Assembly: GCA_036245805.1 (NCBI GenBank)
Contig: BTRK01000005.1
Location: 13,368,984-13,432,983 of the forward strand
Length of the DNA stretch: 64,000 nucleotides
From: Pristionchus mayeri
Lineage: Eukaryota; Nematoda; Chromadorea; Rhabditida; Neodiplogasteridae
Reading direction: 5' to 3'
Shown here piece after piece: positions 23,780 through 35,861 of this stretch (within the stretch, counting starts at the first letter, position 1; each line of letters begins with the position of its first letter). A program made the translations under genes and the position numbers. Under the pieces are notes generated by a model. The model ran no database searches. It was not told the DNA's origin and worked only from the letters and a program-made list of their open reading frames with translations.

Positions 23780-26700
23780 CTACCGATAATCATGCACTCC
23801 GAAGAGGATCACTAGGGCATCGAGCGAGGGGTAAACAGAGAACATAATCGGTTCGATGTCTCCAGGGAAAGAGATTCGAACATCGAAGAGACCGGGCAGT
23901 AGAGCATAGCACACCGGCACATACATAACGAAGAAGGGAACGGAAAACTGAACAAGCTAGTTCTCATTAGGAGTCCCTTGCGAGATTAGTTCCATACGAC
24001 TTAAGCCACATGGTCATGTTCTTGTACATAATTTCCCCTAGGTCATTAGCGCCATTGTGCTCGATAAGAGAAGACCAATCAAAAAATGTGAATCGGGAAT
24101 TACCGTACCTGCACAAGCAAGGTGTAGTACAACTGCCGTTGCAAAGCGAAACCTCGACTATTATTGTTCAAGTTTTTGTTTAGAGCCACGAGAGTTCGCA
24201 CAGCACTGTAGATTACAATTGCTAGTACTGGAAATGGACAGTGTAAGCTGTACAATAAATATGGTAATTTTTTAAATTTGTTTTTAAAATATTTTTTTAA
24301 AATATTTGTTTTAAAATTTTCTTACCTACGCCCATAATAGAAGAGAACCCCAGAGTGCCAATGAAAGTGCGCACTCGCCAGCTTCCGTCCTTTCTCTACA
24401 AATCATTTTGAATCACTCCAACATATCAATTTTTGTGAATATTGTACAAATGGAATTTAAATGATCACAGTATTACCCAATGTGCCGCAATCACAGCCGA
24501 TTCAGCATGTATATTTGGGTAGTCGGCCTTGACCAGTTCACATAGCTTTCGGAAAGAATCCGTGTCAGGGGCGTAGAAGAAGTAGCAGAGAATGAACCAC
24601 ATTATGGATTCCAGTAAGAAGATAAGGACGAGTAGGGAAATAAACCACCACCGTCGAAACATTCGCAAACCGTCAGGGCTGTGCAATTTATTTGGACAAT
24701 GTTATATATATTAGGTTGGTGCATAAGTTTCTTTCTTTTTTCTTTTTCAAATTTCTGTTGGCGTGCCTAGACTCTCATGATTTTCTAAATCCCATGTTAT
24801 GGTCATAGTGGTAGATTACTACCATACATTTGAGTTGGTTCTACGTATCATCGTGAGAAGTTGATAAGTCTCAGAAAATTAACACCGGAAAACCGCCATT
24901 TTGGGCATTTTGGGATAAATTCAGGATATCGAATACTTGTGGGATTTTGATTTTACCCAATTGAGGAACACTTGGGCAGGAGTTATTTGTTCTACTAAGC
25001 GCAAAAAATCCGGATTCGAACGTGTGTGGGAAACAGGTGAATCCAAAAAGTGTCGATTTCAGCGGATAAACCAGAGCACGATTAATTCGAAATCTGCAGT
25101 TCTTCAACGGGAAGTCCTACTCTTTTCTAAATTTGTTAGCACACTTACTGGGGAAAGTACTTTTGCCCATGAAAATTGAGCATTCATCAATGCTGTGTAA
25201 GGAAGTTGCGCTCAGCAATTTGTGATCTATGATTTTCAAAGACAGTAGTTCTGTAATTGGGCCAACATTTCTAGTACGATTTTCACTTCAGGTTTGGTGG
25301 GGTATATCGTAGGACATACCCGGTCAAAGTACTTTGTAATAATGTGCTAAATGTAGCCTTTTTTATTCCCCTCGGAGCCTACAGCAATTGAAAAGTCGGA
25401 TTGCTCGACCTGGCCCGACAACTTCCGAACTAAAATGTTCTATTCTAATTGATCGAATCAACACAATATAGTATTTGCTATAATGTGTACCCATATCCGT
25501 ATCAATAGCAAAAACAATTATTTGATTGGCTCATTACGACTACCTTGGGTGGTCAGAATGTTGGTACATGAAAAAAGAAAGAAACTTTTGCACCAACCTA
25601 ATATCACTTATTGTTTCAATATATTGATAATAACACACGTCTTCTGAGAGATGACAGGTGGCGTTTGACAAAATGTTCAAAGTGCTTGGATCTCATCGAG
25701 ATTATCACGGTAGGTGTCCCTAAGACCAGGTATCTTTTTGTACATACAGATTCCGCGATTTCTCAAAACTGCCTAAAATCCGGCTCTTGAAATTTAGAAA
25801 ATTAAAAAAATTCATAACATCTTTCAACAGCTACAGTTTCGTTCAAAAAACCAAAATGTAAGGCTTTTCAAGTAGAACAACATATACGTTGAAACTTTTT
25901 TTGTTGAGAAAAATTTAAGTTTGGAAAAGTGCAAAAAAAATAAATTGTTCTGATTTTTTCATGAATGAATGAATGAATGCACGTATATGTTGTTCGACTT
26001 GAAAAGCCGTACATTTTTGGTTTATTGAACAAAACTGTAGCTCAATGTTGAAGGATGTCATGAATTTTTGAATTTTCTAAATTTCAAGAGCCGGCTTTTA
26101 GGCAGTTTGGAGAAATCGCGGAATCCGTATTTATACAAAGATAAAGAGTCATAGGGACCCCTACCGCGATAATCTCGAAGAAATCCACTTTGAACATTTT
26201 GTCAAACTGGGGTCTCGATTTCATGCAATCTGTCAGAAGACGCGTGATAATGTCCAAACGCTAAGTAAAATGATGCAGCGTAAAAAATAGCAATTTAGTG
26301 AACCCACCTCGAGACAGCAATGTGTCTGTACACAAAGTGAAAGCAGAGAATACAAAATGAATTCGAGTGACTTGTTGCATATAATGAGGCCACCCATCTG
26401 AAGAATCGTTGATTTTTTGAATTAGAATTAATTATTGTTTTAATAATATCCAAAATGCCTATTTATCGCTAATATGCGCTATAAGGAGAAAATTAATTAC
26501 CTTTTGGGAAAGTTTGCCGAGAACATGTAAAACACTCCTTGATCGTTCAATATTACCTGAATTATGTTTACATTCGCAATTTCAAAGGGTTTATTTGAAC
26601 CGGGTGTGTAATTATGTGACTCATTGTGTAGACGATGTCATTGATAATGAAAATGAAGAGTAGATACTTGTAAAGACCCATTTCCTGAGTAATTATGATA

Positions 26701-26865
26701 TTACGAACAAAATCGTATTAGGCATAACCTTAGATGACTTTCGAACAATCAGTTGAATGAGGAATGAGTTTAGTATTATCGACATGGCTTAAAATGAATA
26801 ATTTGTAATGGTTTGACACAACAAAATCATTTACCGAAGAACACAATCCGCAAGAGTAGATGCAT
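23780..26865 (-). CDS. Seven-transmembrane serpentine chemoreceptor (Str/Srh superfamily-like)
   Basis: Start ATG 26865 reads MHLLLRIVFFAMSIILNSFLI (joined over a short intron), the first membrane helix. Next is MGLYKYLLFIFIINDIVYTM then THPV (helix 2), a VILNDQGVFYMF exon, and helix 3 ending in FHFVYRHIAVSR, the YR-type counterpart of the GPCR DRY motif. After a long intron come SPDGLRMFRRWW and a hydrophobic helix, a SWRVRTFIG exon, FPVLAIVIYSAVRTLVAL, and the last exon FSVPFFVMYVPVCYAL to PSLDALVILFGVHDYR and TAG 23780-23782. The order and the final P-x-D-x(8)-YR pattern match nematode Str/Srh-type receptors, which sense odorants in ciliated neurons. Two transposon relics occupy the long intron (24711-25601 and 25627-26252) without breaking exons. 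Apparently intact. Confidence 0.75.
24711..25601. mobile_element. Mariner-type non-autonomous element
   Basis: Terminal inverted repeats TTAGGTTGGTGCATAAGTTT and its complement (ending at 25601) are flanked by TA dinucleotides (24709-24710 and 25602-25603), the mariner target duplication. The TIR resembles those of irritans-group mariners. No transposase motifs are visible in its 891 bp. It lies in an intron of the chemoreceptor gene. Confidence 0.8.
25627..26252. repeat. Foldback element with ACGCGTCTTCTGA-type ends
   Basis: The arms are near reverse complements along their length (GATTCCGCGATTTCTC at about 25750; GAGAAATCGCGGAATC at about 26110). Ends read TAACACACGTCTTCTGAGAG and CTGTCAGAAGACGCGTGATA. 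The same end sequence occurs alone at 61144, and a related version bounds the element at 48330-49126, so this is a family. Confidence 0.7.
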
Positions 26866-27486
26866 CGTCTGCTAGATGCAATGATGGAGATGGAAATGGC
26901 GGATGGAAAAACATGATGATGTTATATGATCATTTGTGAATTCTCTTGGTAGAGTTATCTGGTGATGATGACTATTCAGTGCATCAATCAGTGCGGTATT
27001 CACTATTTTGTATGTAGTGAGCATTTGCGGAGGAAGAATCGCATGTTCAAAATAACTTTTTGAGTACTAACTTTTAAAACCGAAAACCATGAATTATTTC
27101 TTAATGTAGGAGCGCGATGATAAGTAAGATGATCAGTAAAGTGTGTACATTTTTCAAAAGACATAATCTTACTACATCTAAGGTTTGACAAAAAATCATT
27201 GTTGATAAAGAAGTAAGCCAAACATTCATAAAAGCATAACGTCATCAGTCCTCTTTCTCTCGCGTTTTTCAGGCATAACAGTAGTTTCCAATTCATTCAA
27301 AAATGTTTCGTTGGTAATGGTGGAAGGAGGACCTGGACACCCGAGTAACTGCCGAACCATCCCATCGATATTAAAGAATACGGCGTCTGAATACTGTTGA
27401 TCACGTAAGAAAGTGCGAGACTACAACGAGATCTATTGTAAATGTGAGAAAGACTCCTTCTTGGTCCAATCCCATCTAGAGTCAAG
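26866..27486. other. Intergenic, no supported gene
   Basis: The 97-residue minus frame at 27003-27296 shows no splice context or motif. Confidence 0.35.
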
Positions 27487-28798
27487 TTACTGCAAGATGA
27501 TCCAGAAGGATGTGCAAATCATACTTCTGATGTCCCGAACGATGAAGATTGCCATCAGACATAGCAGTGGGAAGCGAAAGTCCTGTACTTTAATGACGAT
27601 CGCCAGAAAGTTGGAATACCAACGTGAATAATACATATGAGCTGGAAATCGGTATATTTGAGACTATTCTTTTTTTTCTGAAATACTAAAATGCGGTTAA
27701 TTGAACATTTATAAAGAATAAAATACCTATACAATTCATGGCCGCGAATCCACCTATAAAAGTGGCCATTGTCAGAGAGGAGAGGAGTATGAAGATGGAT
27801 ACTCCCGAGTCTGAAAAACATATTGCATACATCAGCAAAACTTCAACGTAATCATCAGGGGCGAAATAATAATTAGGCAACTGAGATCTTGAAATCAAAC
27901 TAGATGAGCGTTGGCGTCTCCTGTAGATATCCTTGAGGATCAAAAGACTTGATAAAATTGGAGCAACTAGAAGCGTAGCAAGCCACAAAAATAAAAATAT
28001 CTGAAAACAAAATTGAGATATCACTTTTGCAGACATTCCCTCACGATCAGAGGTACATCTATCGAGTATACACGGTTGCAGTAGGTCTGTGAATATCGAG
28101 GGCTGCCGATGATGAACGTCGCAATGAAGTAGAGTGTCTGTCAATATATTCTTGGAAATGTGATTTTTGAATTTGTACATATGATATTTTATAAAAAAAA
28201 TATGACGAGCGAGCGATTGCTCTCGAATAGGTTATCGATACCTTCGCGCTAAAAACGATTCCGAGAACGATGTAAACAAAAGCAACATGGAGAGATTTCT
28301 CACAGAAGAGCACAACAAATCGATAGATTGAAATTATCTGATTGATTATTTGATGCATTTAACGGAAACTATCACCCCTTCGACATAAGTAATCAAAAAG
28401 TGCATGTAGAACAGATGCGAAGCTAGAGTGCACTTCTGAAAAGGCAACGAATAACTATACTCAACAAACTATTATTAGACCGGAAATAATATTGCAGTAC
28501 GTTGACAAAATAGATACTTACGGCAATGGTTGTGGGAATGTATTGTATTCCATAATATTTCTCCCCTCTGCCGTCCAGGTCAGATATGATTAAATAATGC
28601 ATTCGAAATTCGAACAAATCAGTAATGGATGCGAAGATCAGGATTGGAAAGACGTCGTGCTGAAAATTCGAGTAGAAAATCAGTTCTATTAGTTTTTAAA
28701 AATAAAATACAAATCTCTAAATATTTTTTAAAAGTCAACATTACATTCCCGTGTTCATTTCTCGTGTTGAGTGGTCGACTCGCCTTTTCCTCCTCTCT

Positions 28799-29683
28799 AT
28801 GTCCTCCTCCCCGCCCCCTATGGCGTTTCAGGAGTCCGTAGACCGCCTCACCGAACTCGTTATGAGTCTCCACGACAAGCTAGACAAGTATGGAGCTTCC
28901 CTTTCGAACCTTCCCGCCTCCCTCTCCACTTCTGTCGCTGCCCCGCCCTCGATCGGCAACTGCACGTATGCCTCGGTTGTACGCACCCTAGCTGATTCGG
29001 ACAAGATAAGAAGCAAGTCGCAGGGAGCTGTTCTGGTTGGTTCTACTGAGAAATCCACACCTCAGGAAACCGCTGCGTACGATGAATCTACCCTCAAGAA
29101 CATCATTAATGTGACGAATGATTCCGAGCTGAAGGAAGCTTACGACAAAGGTCAAATCACCCATCATCGCTTTCCTGAAAACAAGCCTCCCGGAAAGCGT
29201 ATAATCAAGTACTCCCTTCCATCGATAATCCTCCGTGATCGTCTCCTAACTGGAATCCGCTCGGTTGCTCGCCCTTCCTTCTTCGAGCCGTCCATGTTTG
29301 TAAGGAGGGATCTCATGCCCTCTGAACTGGAGCAAGAACGTAACGCTCGTGACGAAGCTCGCAAGCGTAATATCGAAGCAAATTGCCTCAAATGGGGAGT
29401 TCGTGACTGTGAGTTGATTCAATTCCGTGGTCCGAACTTCCGCCCTCTCCCCTCTCACTACCTTAATACTCAAGATAAGAAGGAACTCCCGAAAGGACAG
29501 ACAAAGACCACGATCCCGCAATCCAATTCATCAACTGTCGAACCATCGAAAGCACTTACCGATCGACCGATGCCTCATGTTTCTACTCGCAACAATAAGA
29601 CGAAAGTAGCCGAAGAAGCCCCTTCTCTAACTGGTTCAGGTGGTACGACGGTGGAGGACAAACGAGCACCCTCTCTCTTCTAG
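28799..29683 (+). CDS. LINE ORF1 protein
   Basis: Start placed at ATG 28799 (MSSSPPPMAF), although an upstream in-frame ATG exists at 28751. About 294 residues. The N-terminus has a short potential coiled coil (SVDRLTELVMSLHDKLDKYG). The middle, with RSVARPSFFEPSMFVRRDL and a run of charged residues, resembles a nucleic-acid-binding region. No CCHC knuckle is seen. By position, 18 bp before ORF2, it is the LINE RNA-binding chaperone; the exact fold is not recognised. It is open throughout, so the element is fairly young. Confidence 0.6.
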   Translation: MSSSPPPMAFQESVDRLTELVMSLHDKLDKYGASLSNLPASLSTSVAAPPSIGNCTYASVVRTLADSDKIRSKSQGAVLVGSTEKSTPQETAAYDESTLKNIINVTNDSELKEAYDKGQITHHRFPENKPPGKRIIKYSLPSIILRDRLLTGIRSVARPSFFEPSMFVRRDLMPSELEQERNARDEARKRNIEANCLKWGVRDCELIQFRGPNFRPLPSHYLNTQDKKELPKGQTKTTIPQSNSSTVEPSKALTDRPMPHVSTRNNKTKVAEEAPSLTGSGGTTVEDKRAPSLF

Positions 29684-29701
29684 GGATTATGTGGCAGCGC
29701 C

Positions 29702-32665
29702 GTGAGTCCTACCCTACCCTATCTTTCTAGAACCCTCTTAAATTGTGCCCCTCCTAACGGCTCCAAATCTAATCAAAATCTTTCCTTACTTTTTGCTAAT
29801 TGCCGGAGTGTTAGGAACGTTATAGATACCATAACCCTCCTACTTTTGCATCGTAATCTTGACATTCTTGCACTCACCGAAACTTGGCTTAGCGATGCTC
29901 TTCTGTTGAGAGGCCTAAGTGACTACTTTATATTCCGATCCGATCGCGTTGATTCTAGAGGTGGTGGAGTACTTATCTATGCGCACTCTAAACTACTCCC
30001 TATCTTTGTGTCTTCCTTAATCATACCTGGCTACGAGTGCATTACTATTGATATTTACTCCAATTCTCCATCAATTCATACTAATTCCCTCAGAATCATT
30101 ACTGTCTATCGAGCACCAAATTCCCCACTCTCTTCAAATCTCCCTTTCTTAGATTACCTGAATCTGGCAACTAGCTGCCAGCACCCTTCTTTAATAATTG
30201 GTGACTTTAACTATCCATCTATAGATTGGTACACCTATTCTTCGTCCACTTCTTCCACAACTCCTTTCTTAGATCTTATAACTACAAAAAGCTTCAACCA
30301 ATACATTGACTTTCCTACCAGAGGGAAAAATATACTTGATCTTACACTCTGCAATTCTCCCATTATTAAATCTGCAAAGCCTGACATCCCCCTTTCTGAC
30401 CATGTCAGTATCTCTTTATCTATTACGTTCGAGACCTCTCTGGGTTCCAATTCTAAACCTTCTAGAAATTATCACCTAGCCAATTGGGACATGATAAATA
30501 ACCATATTGCAATGCATAATTGGACGATTGCTCTCTCTAACATGACTGCTACCGAAGCATACAAATATTTTAGCGAATTTTTAAACTCCATTCTAGATGC
30601 TTATGTTCCTCTCAAAACTGTGAAAACATCCTCTGGTTATCCGAAACATTTGAGTAAATTGCACGATAGGTTACAGCAGTTACATGAGCGTGCACCTAAT
30701 AGCGATGCTACTCACTCCCTACGAGTGAGGTTTAATAAGGCTCTAAAAAGTTTCGAGATAAAGCGTGAAAGCAATGCCATAAGTTCTAATAATTCTAACC
30801 TTTTCTTCCAATTTTGTAAATCCCGATTCAAGGTAAACACATCGTCTTTCCCTGGGATTACTGACACTTGCGGAAATGCCCTCTTAACCGATAAGGATAA
30901 GGCAACTGCTTTTTCAAAATTCTTTTCCAGGGTCCAAACTCCCCCTAAGACTTCTCCACCTCCTACGCTTCCTCTCCCTGATTCCTCATTTGACCTCCCA
31001 TTCATTCCAATTGGTGACATTCTTATTGCCATTTCACAATTGGTTCCTAAAATAAATGGTTCTCCTGATAATATTCCAAATTTGGTCTTCACCAAATGCA
31101 AATTTTCAATCGCCAGTCCCCTCTCCATCATTTTTAATATTTCACTTACTTTTGGTATTGCTCCCTCCCAGTGGAAAATTGCTCATGTCAAGCCAATTCC
31201 TAAAAAGGCCGGCAATGCAGAAATCTCAAATTATCGCCCTATCTCCCTCACAATCACCGCCTCTAAAATTTTTGAAAAAATTCTAATTAATGAATTAACA
31301 ACCTATCTAGATACACATTCTTTGCTAGATGTGCGCCAAGCTGGGTTCCGTAAACATAGAAGCACTACAACTTCCCTTTGCGAAACTCTTTCGTTCTATA
31401 CTCTGTCTTTGAGTCGTAAGAAATCAGTAGATACCATATTTTTCGACTATCAAAAGGCATTTGACTCTATTGATTTAAGGTTTCTCATGCATAAGCTTTC
31501 CTCTCTGGGTGTCTCTAAACATATTGTAAAATGGCTCGAGTCATATCTGGAAGATCTCAACGTGTCTTTATTGGTAATCATCTATCCCCTCCCTCTCCTA
31601 TTATATCTGGGGTCCCCCAGGGCTCAGCAATTGGCCCATTGTTGTTTATCATATACGTTAATGATTTGGGCAAATGCATTCCTCCTACGTTTAAACATAA
31701 CATATTCGCTGATAATCTTAAAAATATACGCAACTGTTCCTGATAATAGTGCTGATCTCCAAAAAGCTATTACTAGTATAGAGCAGTGGACTACTCAGTG
31801 GAACATAACTATCAGTGTTCCTAAGTGCACTGTACTCCATCTTGGCCGCCTTAAAAATAGATCGCAATATGTCCTAAATGGTAATATTATCTCCCCGAAA
31901 GAACAAGTTCGCGACCTAGGTGTTTTCTTCTCTAGCAACTTGCACTTTGGTCATCATATAGCTCAAATAACTAGAAAAGCCAGGTCCATGTGCAATCTTT
32001 TACTTCGATCTTTCCTCACAACCTCGGCTGATATATTGCTTAAGGCATACAAAATTTACATTCGCCCTCTTCTTGAGTCCTCAACCATAATTTGGAATCC
32101 TATTGCTATTGGTTTGGTTAATCAAATCGAATCTGTGCAGCGCGAATTCACTAGACGTGTTCTGGGCCGATCTAAATTGCCTTACCTGACTTACCCTGAT
32201 AGGCTTAAGGACTTCCAAATAGAGACACTTGAATATCGACGTTCTTTGAACGATATTTACTTCCTGTATGACTCATTGCATGACTATGTCCTCCTCGACA
32301 CCTCTAGTCTCTATTCGATTGCTCCTCTCACTCGTAGTCTCCGTGCCTCTCACAGTCTGCGCATAGCTCTACCATTCGTTAGTCCATCTTCCATAACTTC
32401 TTGTGTGTTCTTGTATCACTCGTTCACTAACGCTCTGGAATTCCCTTCCCAACCAAATAGTTACCATGCCCCGTATCCCTTTCCGTCGCCTTATGAAAAA
32501 CTCTCCCATGAATGTTCTCCACTCTTCCAACATAAGAATGTAACACGGACTGCCACACAATCCCCACCCACACGCTCGCCCGAGCCCAAAATACCACCTG
32601 ATCTCCCTTCTTCGACGCCTTCAAGGCATAATCTCTCTCCTACCCTGATGGTGAATAAAGTATAA
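29702..32665 (+). pseudogene. LINE ORF2: endonuclease-reverse transcriptase with RT defects
   Basis: The 987-codon frame carries APE-type endonuclease motifs (ANCRS, LTETWL, VYRAP, IIGDFN, LSDH; residues about 30-240), then RT motifs KPIPKK, NYRPISLT and FFDYQKAFDSID (about residues 500-600). From about 31540 to 31740 the RT motifs (SGVPQGS, GPLLF) continue in another frame, and the main frame resumes at about 31740, so two compensating indels scramble the RT core in the long frame. Catalytic motif C reads FADN where the family has YADD. The enzyme nicks target DNA and primes cDNA synthesis; this copy should be inactive. The C-terminal quarter is open and divergent. Confidence 0.75.
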
Positions 32666-32974
32666 GTAAGTATAAGTATTAAGTGCAAAACCAACACTTA
32701 CGATATGGTTCCGGAGAACTCATCTTTTATAAGTTGATACCAGAATGACAACAAACAACGCGTACCCGAAGCTGCTGGCTATCAAATTTAGCTGAAAAGT
32801 TATGAAATTTGACATAATAGAGTGCTAAATAAATTGACGCATGTTTTATTTCCTCTGTTGCTCATAGTGATAGTGCAACTGCTACTTAATACTAATAATA
32901 ATTACCCAAGCGTTGGATACGGTGTCCGGGTGAAGTGTCCAATGAGCGATTAGTTCACCATCTTCGTCTAAATT

Positions 32975-33543
32975 CTGATATAAGAAAACATATTTTATAG
33001 GGAAATTCGTGTAAAACTTTTTATAATTTTTTTTATGTCTAGAAAAACTATCTCACTGTAAATGGATGGCGTATCTCTAACGTATCCCATCAGGTGAAGG
33101 AAATGCTAGATGACTAGTACTAATGGAAGGAGAACGAGTGTTGGAAAAGCCGGAGAGTATGTGTATCGCCTACTTTCGGTTTACATTACGCTGTGCAATT
33201 GATTGGTTGGGAGGAACGTAGAGTGAGTATTTAGTTAATGCTGCTCATATCAGAAATTGCTTGTTTCAGAAGGACAGTATTCGAGACTTGTTACTTACTA
33301 CGTAGAAGTAATTATGTAGTAAGTGACAAGGTGATGAGGGGGTTATTAATATTTGCATTCCATTCTTGCTCAACCAAAGAGATCCCCTCAGAAAAGCCGG
33401 AATTATGTATTGTTGATCGAGTTGCCACTGGACACTGTGCAAGACGTGCCCCCCAGGCTCTCTTATGCCCGCATATTATTGATGCCTGAGGGACAACGAG
33501 CACTCATTATTTGTTCGCTAGCGTTACTGTTTATATTGCGACG
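32975..33543. other. No supported gene
   Basis: Possible far-5' sequence of the receptor gene on the minus strand or promoter of the BTB gene on the plus strand. No motif. Confidence 0.3.
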
Positions 33544-35322
33544 ATGAGAGAATTCACAGCATGTGGTAAGCTGAATATGAAACTGTTTTTTGAAACAAAT
33601 ATTTAAATTATATTATTCTTTTTACAGGAGTCGAGATCAATCTCAGCAAGGATCAGCCAGGAAGTCAGACTTTCATTCATGTCATTCCGAAGGTTAGCAA
33701 TCACTTTCGGAATATATGCCGTAATTTACATTTACGGCTTTGATGAGTTAGATAAGCGAAGACACGATGTGAGCAAGTGTGATGGCACCATAATCATCGG
33801 AGAGAAGAAAATGCTCGTGCACAAAGTAAGTGTGAACAACGTTTTAGAATCCATATTTTTACTTATGGAAGTGAGCGAACAATTGTTCAGAAAGTCTTGC
33901 ACTCTCGTGTTCCCTTCTTTGCTGGTATCTTCAACTCGAAAATGATCGAGTGTGATAAGAATGAGATCAATCTGTCAACAGAGAAGTGCGGTGAGTATCT
34001 TTCGAATTAAGCCAAATTATTTGGCGCATATTTTTTCAGATTTATTATGATTTCAGATTTCAGATTTCGCGCCCTCAATTCTGGAACACCTTCTGGGCTA
34101 CGCTTACACGGGTCGCTTAATGCTCTCCGTAGAGAACGTGCATGAAGTGATGATTCCTGCGGTATATTTGAGCCTTGTGAATATTACGACTCGATGATCA
34201 TTTAGACGTTTGCATGTGTTCAATACGGTCAACTCTGAACGGTCAGTAAGTATTCCATTTTTCGGCCGGTGCAGTCGCTGAAGAAATATGTCGAATTTCT
34301 CAGATAGTCTGTTATATTAACTGTGTGCTAATTTCAGCCAACCTTTTCTTCGTGCCACAGTAGCGGCTTTCCGAGTTTCCTTCTGAAGAACGAGCTGCTC
34401 AACGCCATCTCGGATTGTGGATTCAAGCATCCATCAGCAAGTAAGAATAGCGAATTAATATTTTTAAAATTGTAAATGTTTCAGTTCAAAACGAGTTGAT
34501 TGCCCAAGCTGTGAGAGGAATGAACATCAACTGCCAAGCAAGGACTGGAACGGGAAAGACAACCACCTTCATCATCTCAACTTTACAACAGATCGAGCCA
34601 ATCGATGGAGAAATTTCTGCTGTAGTCTTGTGTCACTCTGACGAGTTGGTCTCAAAGATCAACCAAGAATTTGAACGACTTGCTAAGTACCTACCCACAA
34701 TTAAGGTGAGCGTTAATGTGGTTATTGTGTATCTGTGTTTACCAGGTTTCAATGTTTTGTGGTGATTCTCGACCACGGAAGAACCGGGCATCCATCAAGA
34801 ATAATTGCCCCCACATTTCAATCGGAACACCAGGACGCATCTAGGCCCTTGCGAAATCGGGAGTTTTCAGACTGGATAAAGTCAAGCACTTGATTCTCGA
34901 TGAGTGTGACATCATGATTAGCAATATCGGTAAGAAAAATTATGATATTAGCATTTACGGTTCCCTTCATAGACATGCGTGCTGCCATCGAGAAGATTGT
35001 CAAGCTTACGCCTAACAATAAGCAAGTGATGACGTTTTCCATCAATCTCAAGCAGGGACTACATGGAGTATGCAATACATTCATCAATAAGGTAAGATAG
35101 ATGCCCCAAAATTACAAATTTTCAAATTTACAGTGTGGGGAAGCCGATGTGAAAAAAACGATTCACTTGGACCATCAAGTGAAGGAAGACAATATAACCA
35201 GCTCTTCTTCCAAACAAATAAAGTACTTTGACATGCTAATAATAATAATGCTCTTTATTGAATACATCAGGATGTTGTGCTATGTATTTAAATTTTCGCA
35301 TCGTCCTACTATGTGTGAATAA
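33544..35322 (+). pseudogene. BTB domain joined to UAP56-like helicase lobe, copy 1
   Basis: Exons 33544-33565, 33628-33692, about 33736-33825, 33891-33990 and 34064-34176 encode a BTB domain (CDGTIIIGEKKMLVHK; LHSRVPFFAGIF; LLGYAYTGRL). The next exons, 34338-34440, 34485-34705, 34746-34929, 34973-35091 and 35134-35322, encode a DEAD-box lobe of the UAP56/DDX39 type: [20 protein letters not shown] (Q motif), TGTGKT (motif I), GTPGRI (Ib) and DECD (II), while motif III SAT is replaced by SIN. The junction at 34176/34338 is phase 0 on both sides. BACK and Kelch parts present in the other copies are missing. Damage: TAG at 34842-34844 within the GTPGR block, and the acceptor before exon 3 reads TTTACG, lacking AG. 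BTB domains bind CUL3 ubiquitin ligases; UAP56 acts in mRNA export. Confidence 0.7.
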
Positions 35323-35861
35323 ATATGTATTTGATAACAACATTGTTAGCTCGGCACAGTTGATAGAAAATATTAGGTTGTTGCATAAGTCTTGTCCGAT
35401 TTTATCATTTACGAATTCCGGCTTCTACAGGCATTCATGCTAGCTTTGGCAGCATGTATCTTTTGTGATATATAGAGGATGTAATACACTTTCTAGCGCA
35501 CTACTATATCCCTGAGATTTCAATAATATGGACACGAAATTAGCCGAAAGTAGTGCACTTGAACGTTCTCGTTTCGTAATTCTCCAGTCCCCTATTTCCT
35601 TAGGAACATTCAAAGTACCAAACTCATAACATTTTCGTAGAGTGTGATGAATGTACATCATACCGAACCACTAATGGTAATCAGTGTTCGAAGGGCATAG
35701 CTAAAAAATTTAGAAAATCTGGAAATGCGCTCAGATAGTTCTTTGCCAACCGATATGAACCAATGCCATTTTCGTGCCGTACGATATTGATATATCTTTT
35801 GTTCTTAAAAGTGATCAATATGTGGTGTTTATATCCCTATTCAAGTAAAGTATTGAATCTA

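Larger units (their letters stand above)
28745..32690 (+). mobile_element. Two-ORF LINE (CR1/Jockey-like), nearly full length
   Basis: Contains ORF1 and ORF2 with the canonical apurinic endonuclease plus reverse transcriptase order and ends in a short tail of GTATAA/GTAAGTATAAG repeats (32660-32680). The 5' boundary is about 28745; no clear target duplication was found. It is inserted in an intron of the receptor gene in antisense orientation. Confidence 0.8.
27487..32974 (-). pseudogene. Second serpentine receptor-like gene, nonsense codon and LINE in intron
   Basis: Reading the minus strand: an N-terminal exon NLDEDGELIAHWTLHPD; a first-helix exon (about 32792-32702) with LIASSFGYALFVVILVSTYK; then, after a 4 kb intron, HDVFPILIFASITDLF (about 28660-28523). 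Next come TLASHLFYMHFLITYVEG, a 39-nt intron and IISIYRFVVLFCEK; then IFLFLWLATLLVAPILSSLL; then SIFILLSSLTMATFIGG; and a last exon ending SMICTSFWIILQ at TAA 27487-27489. Membrane helices and splice phases fit a seven-helix nematode receptor, class undetermined. The helix-1 exon has an in-frame TGA (complement of 32720-32722), possibly a CGA to TGA transition, so this allele may be dead. A full-length LINE occupies intron 2 in the opposite orientation. Confidence 0.5.

Noticed and set aside
34338..35091. eIF4A-type DEAD-box helicase
   Set aside because: Motif II is DECD and the N-terminal SSGF..LLK..CGFxHPS block is that of UAP56/DDX39, not eIF4A.
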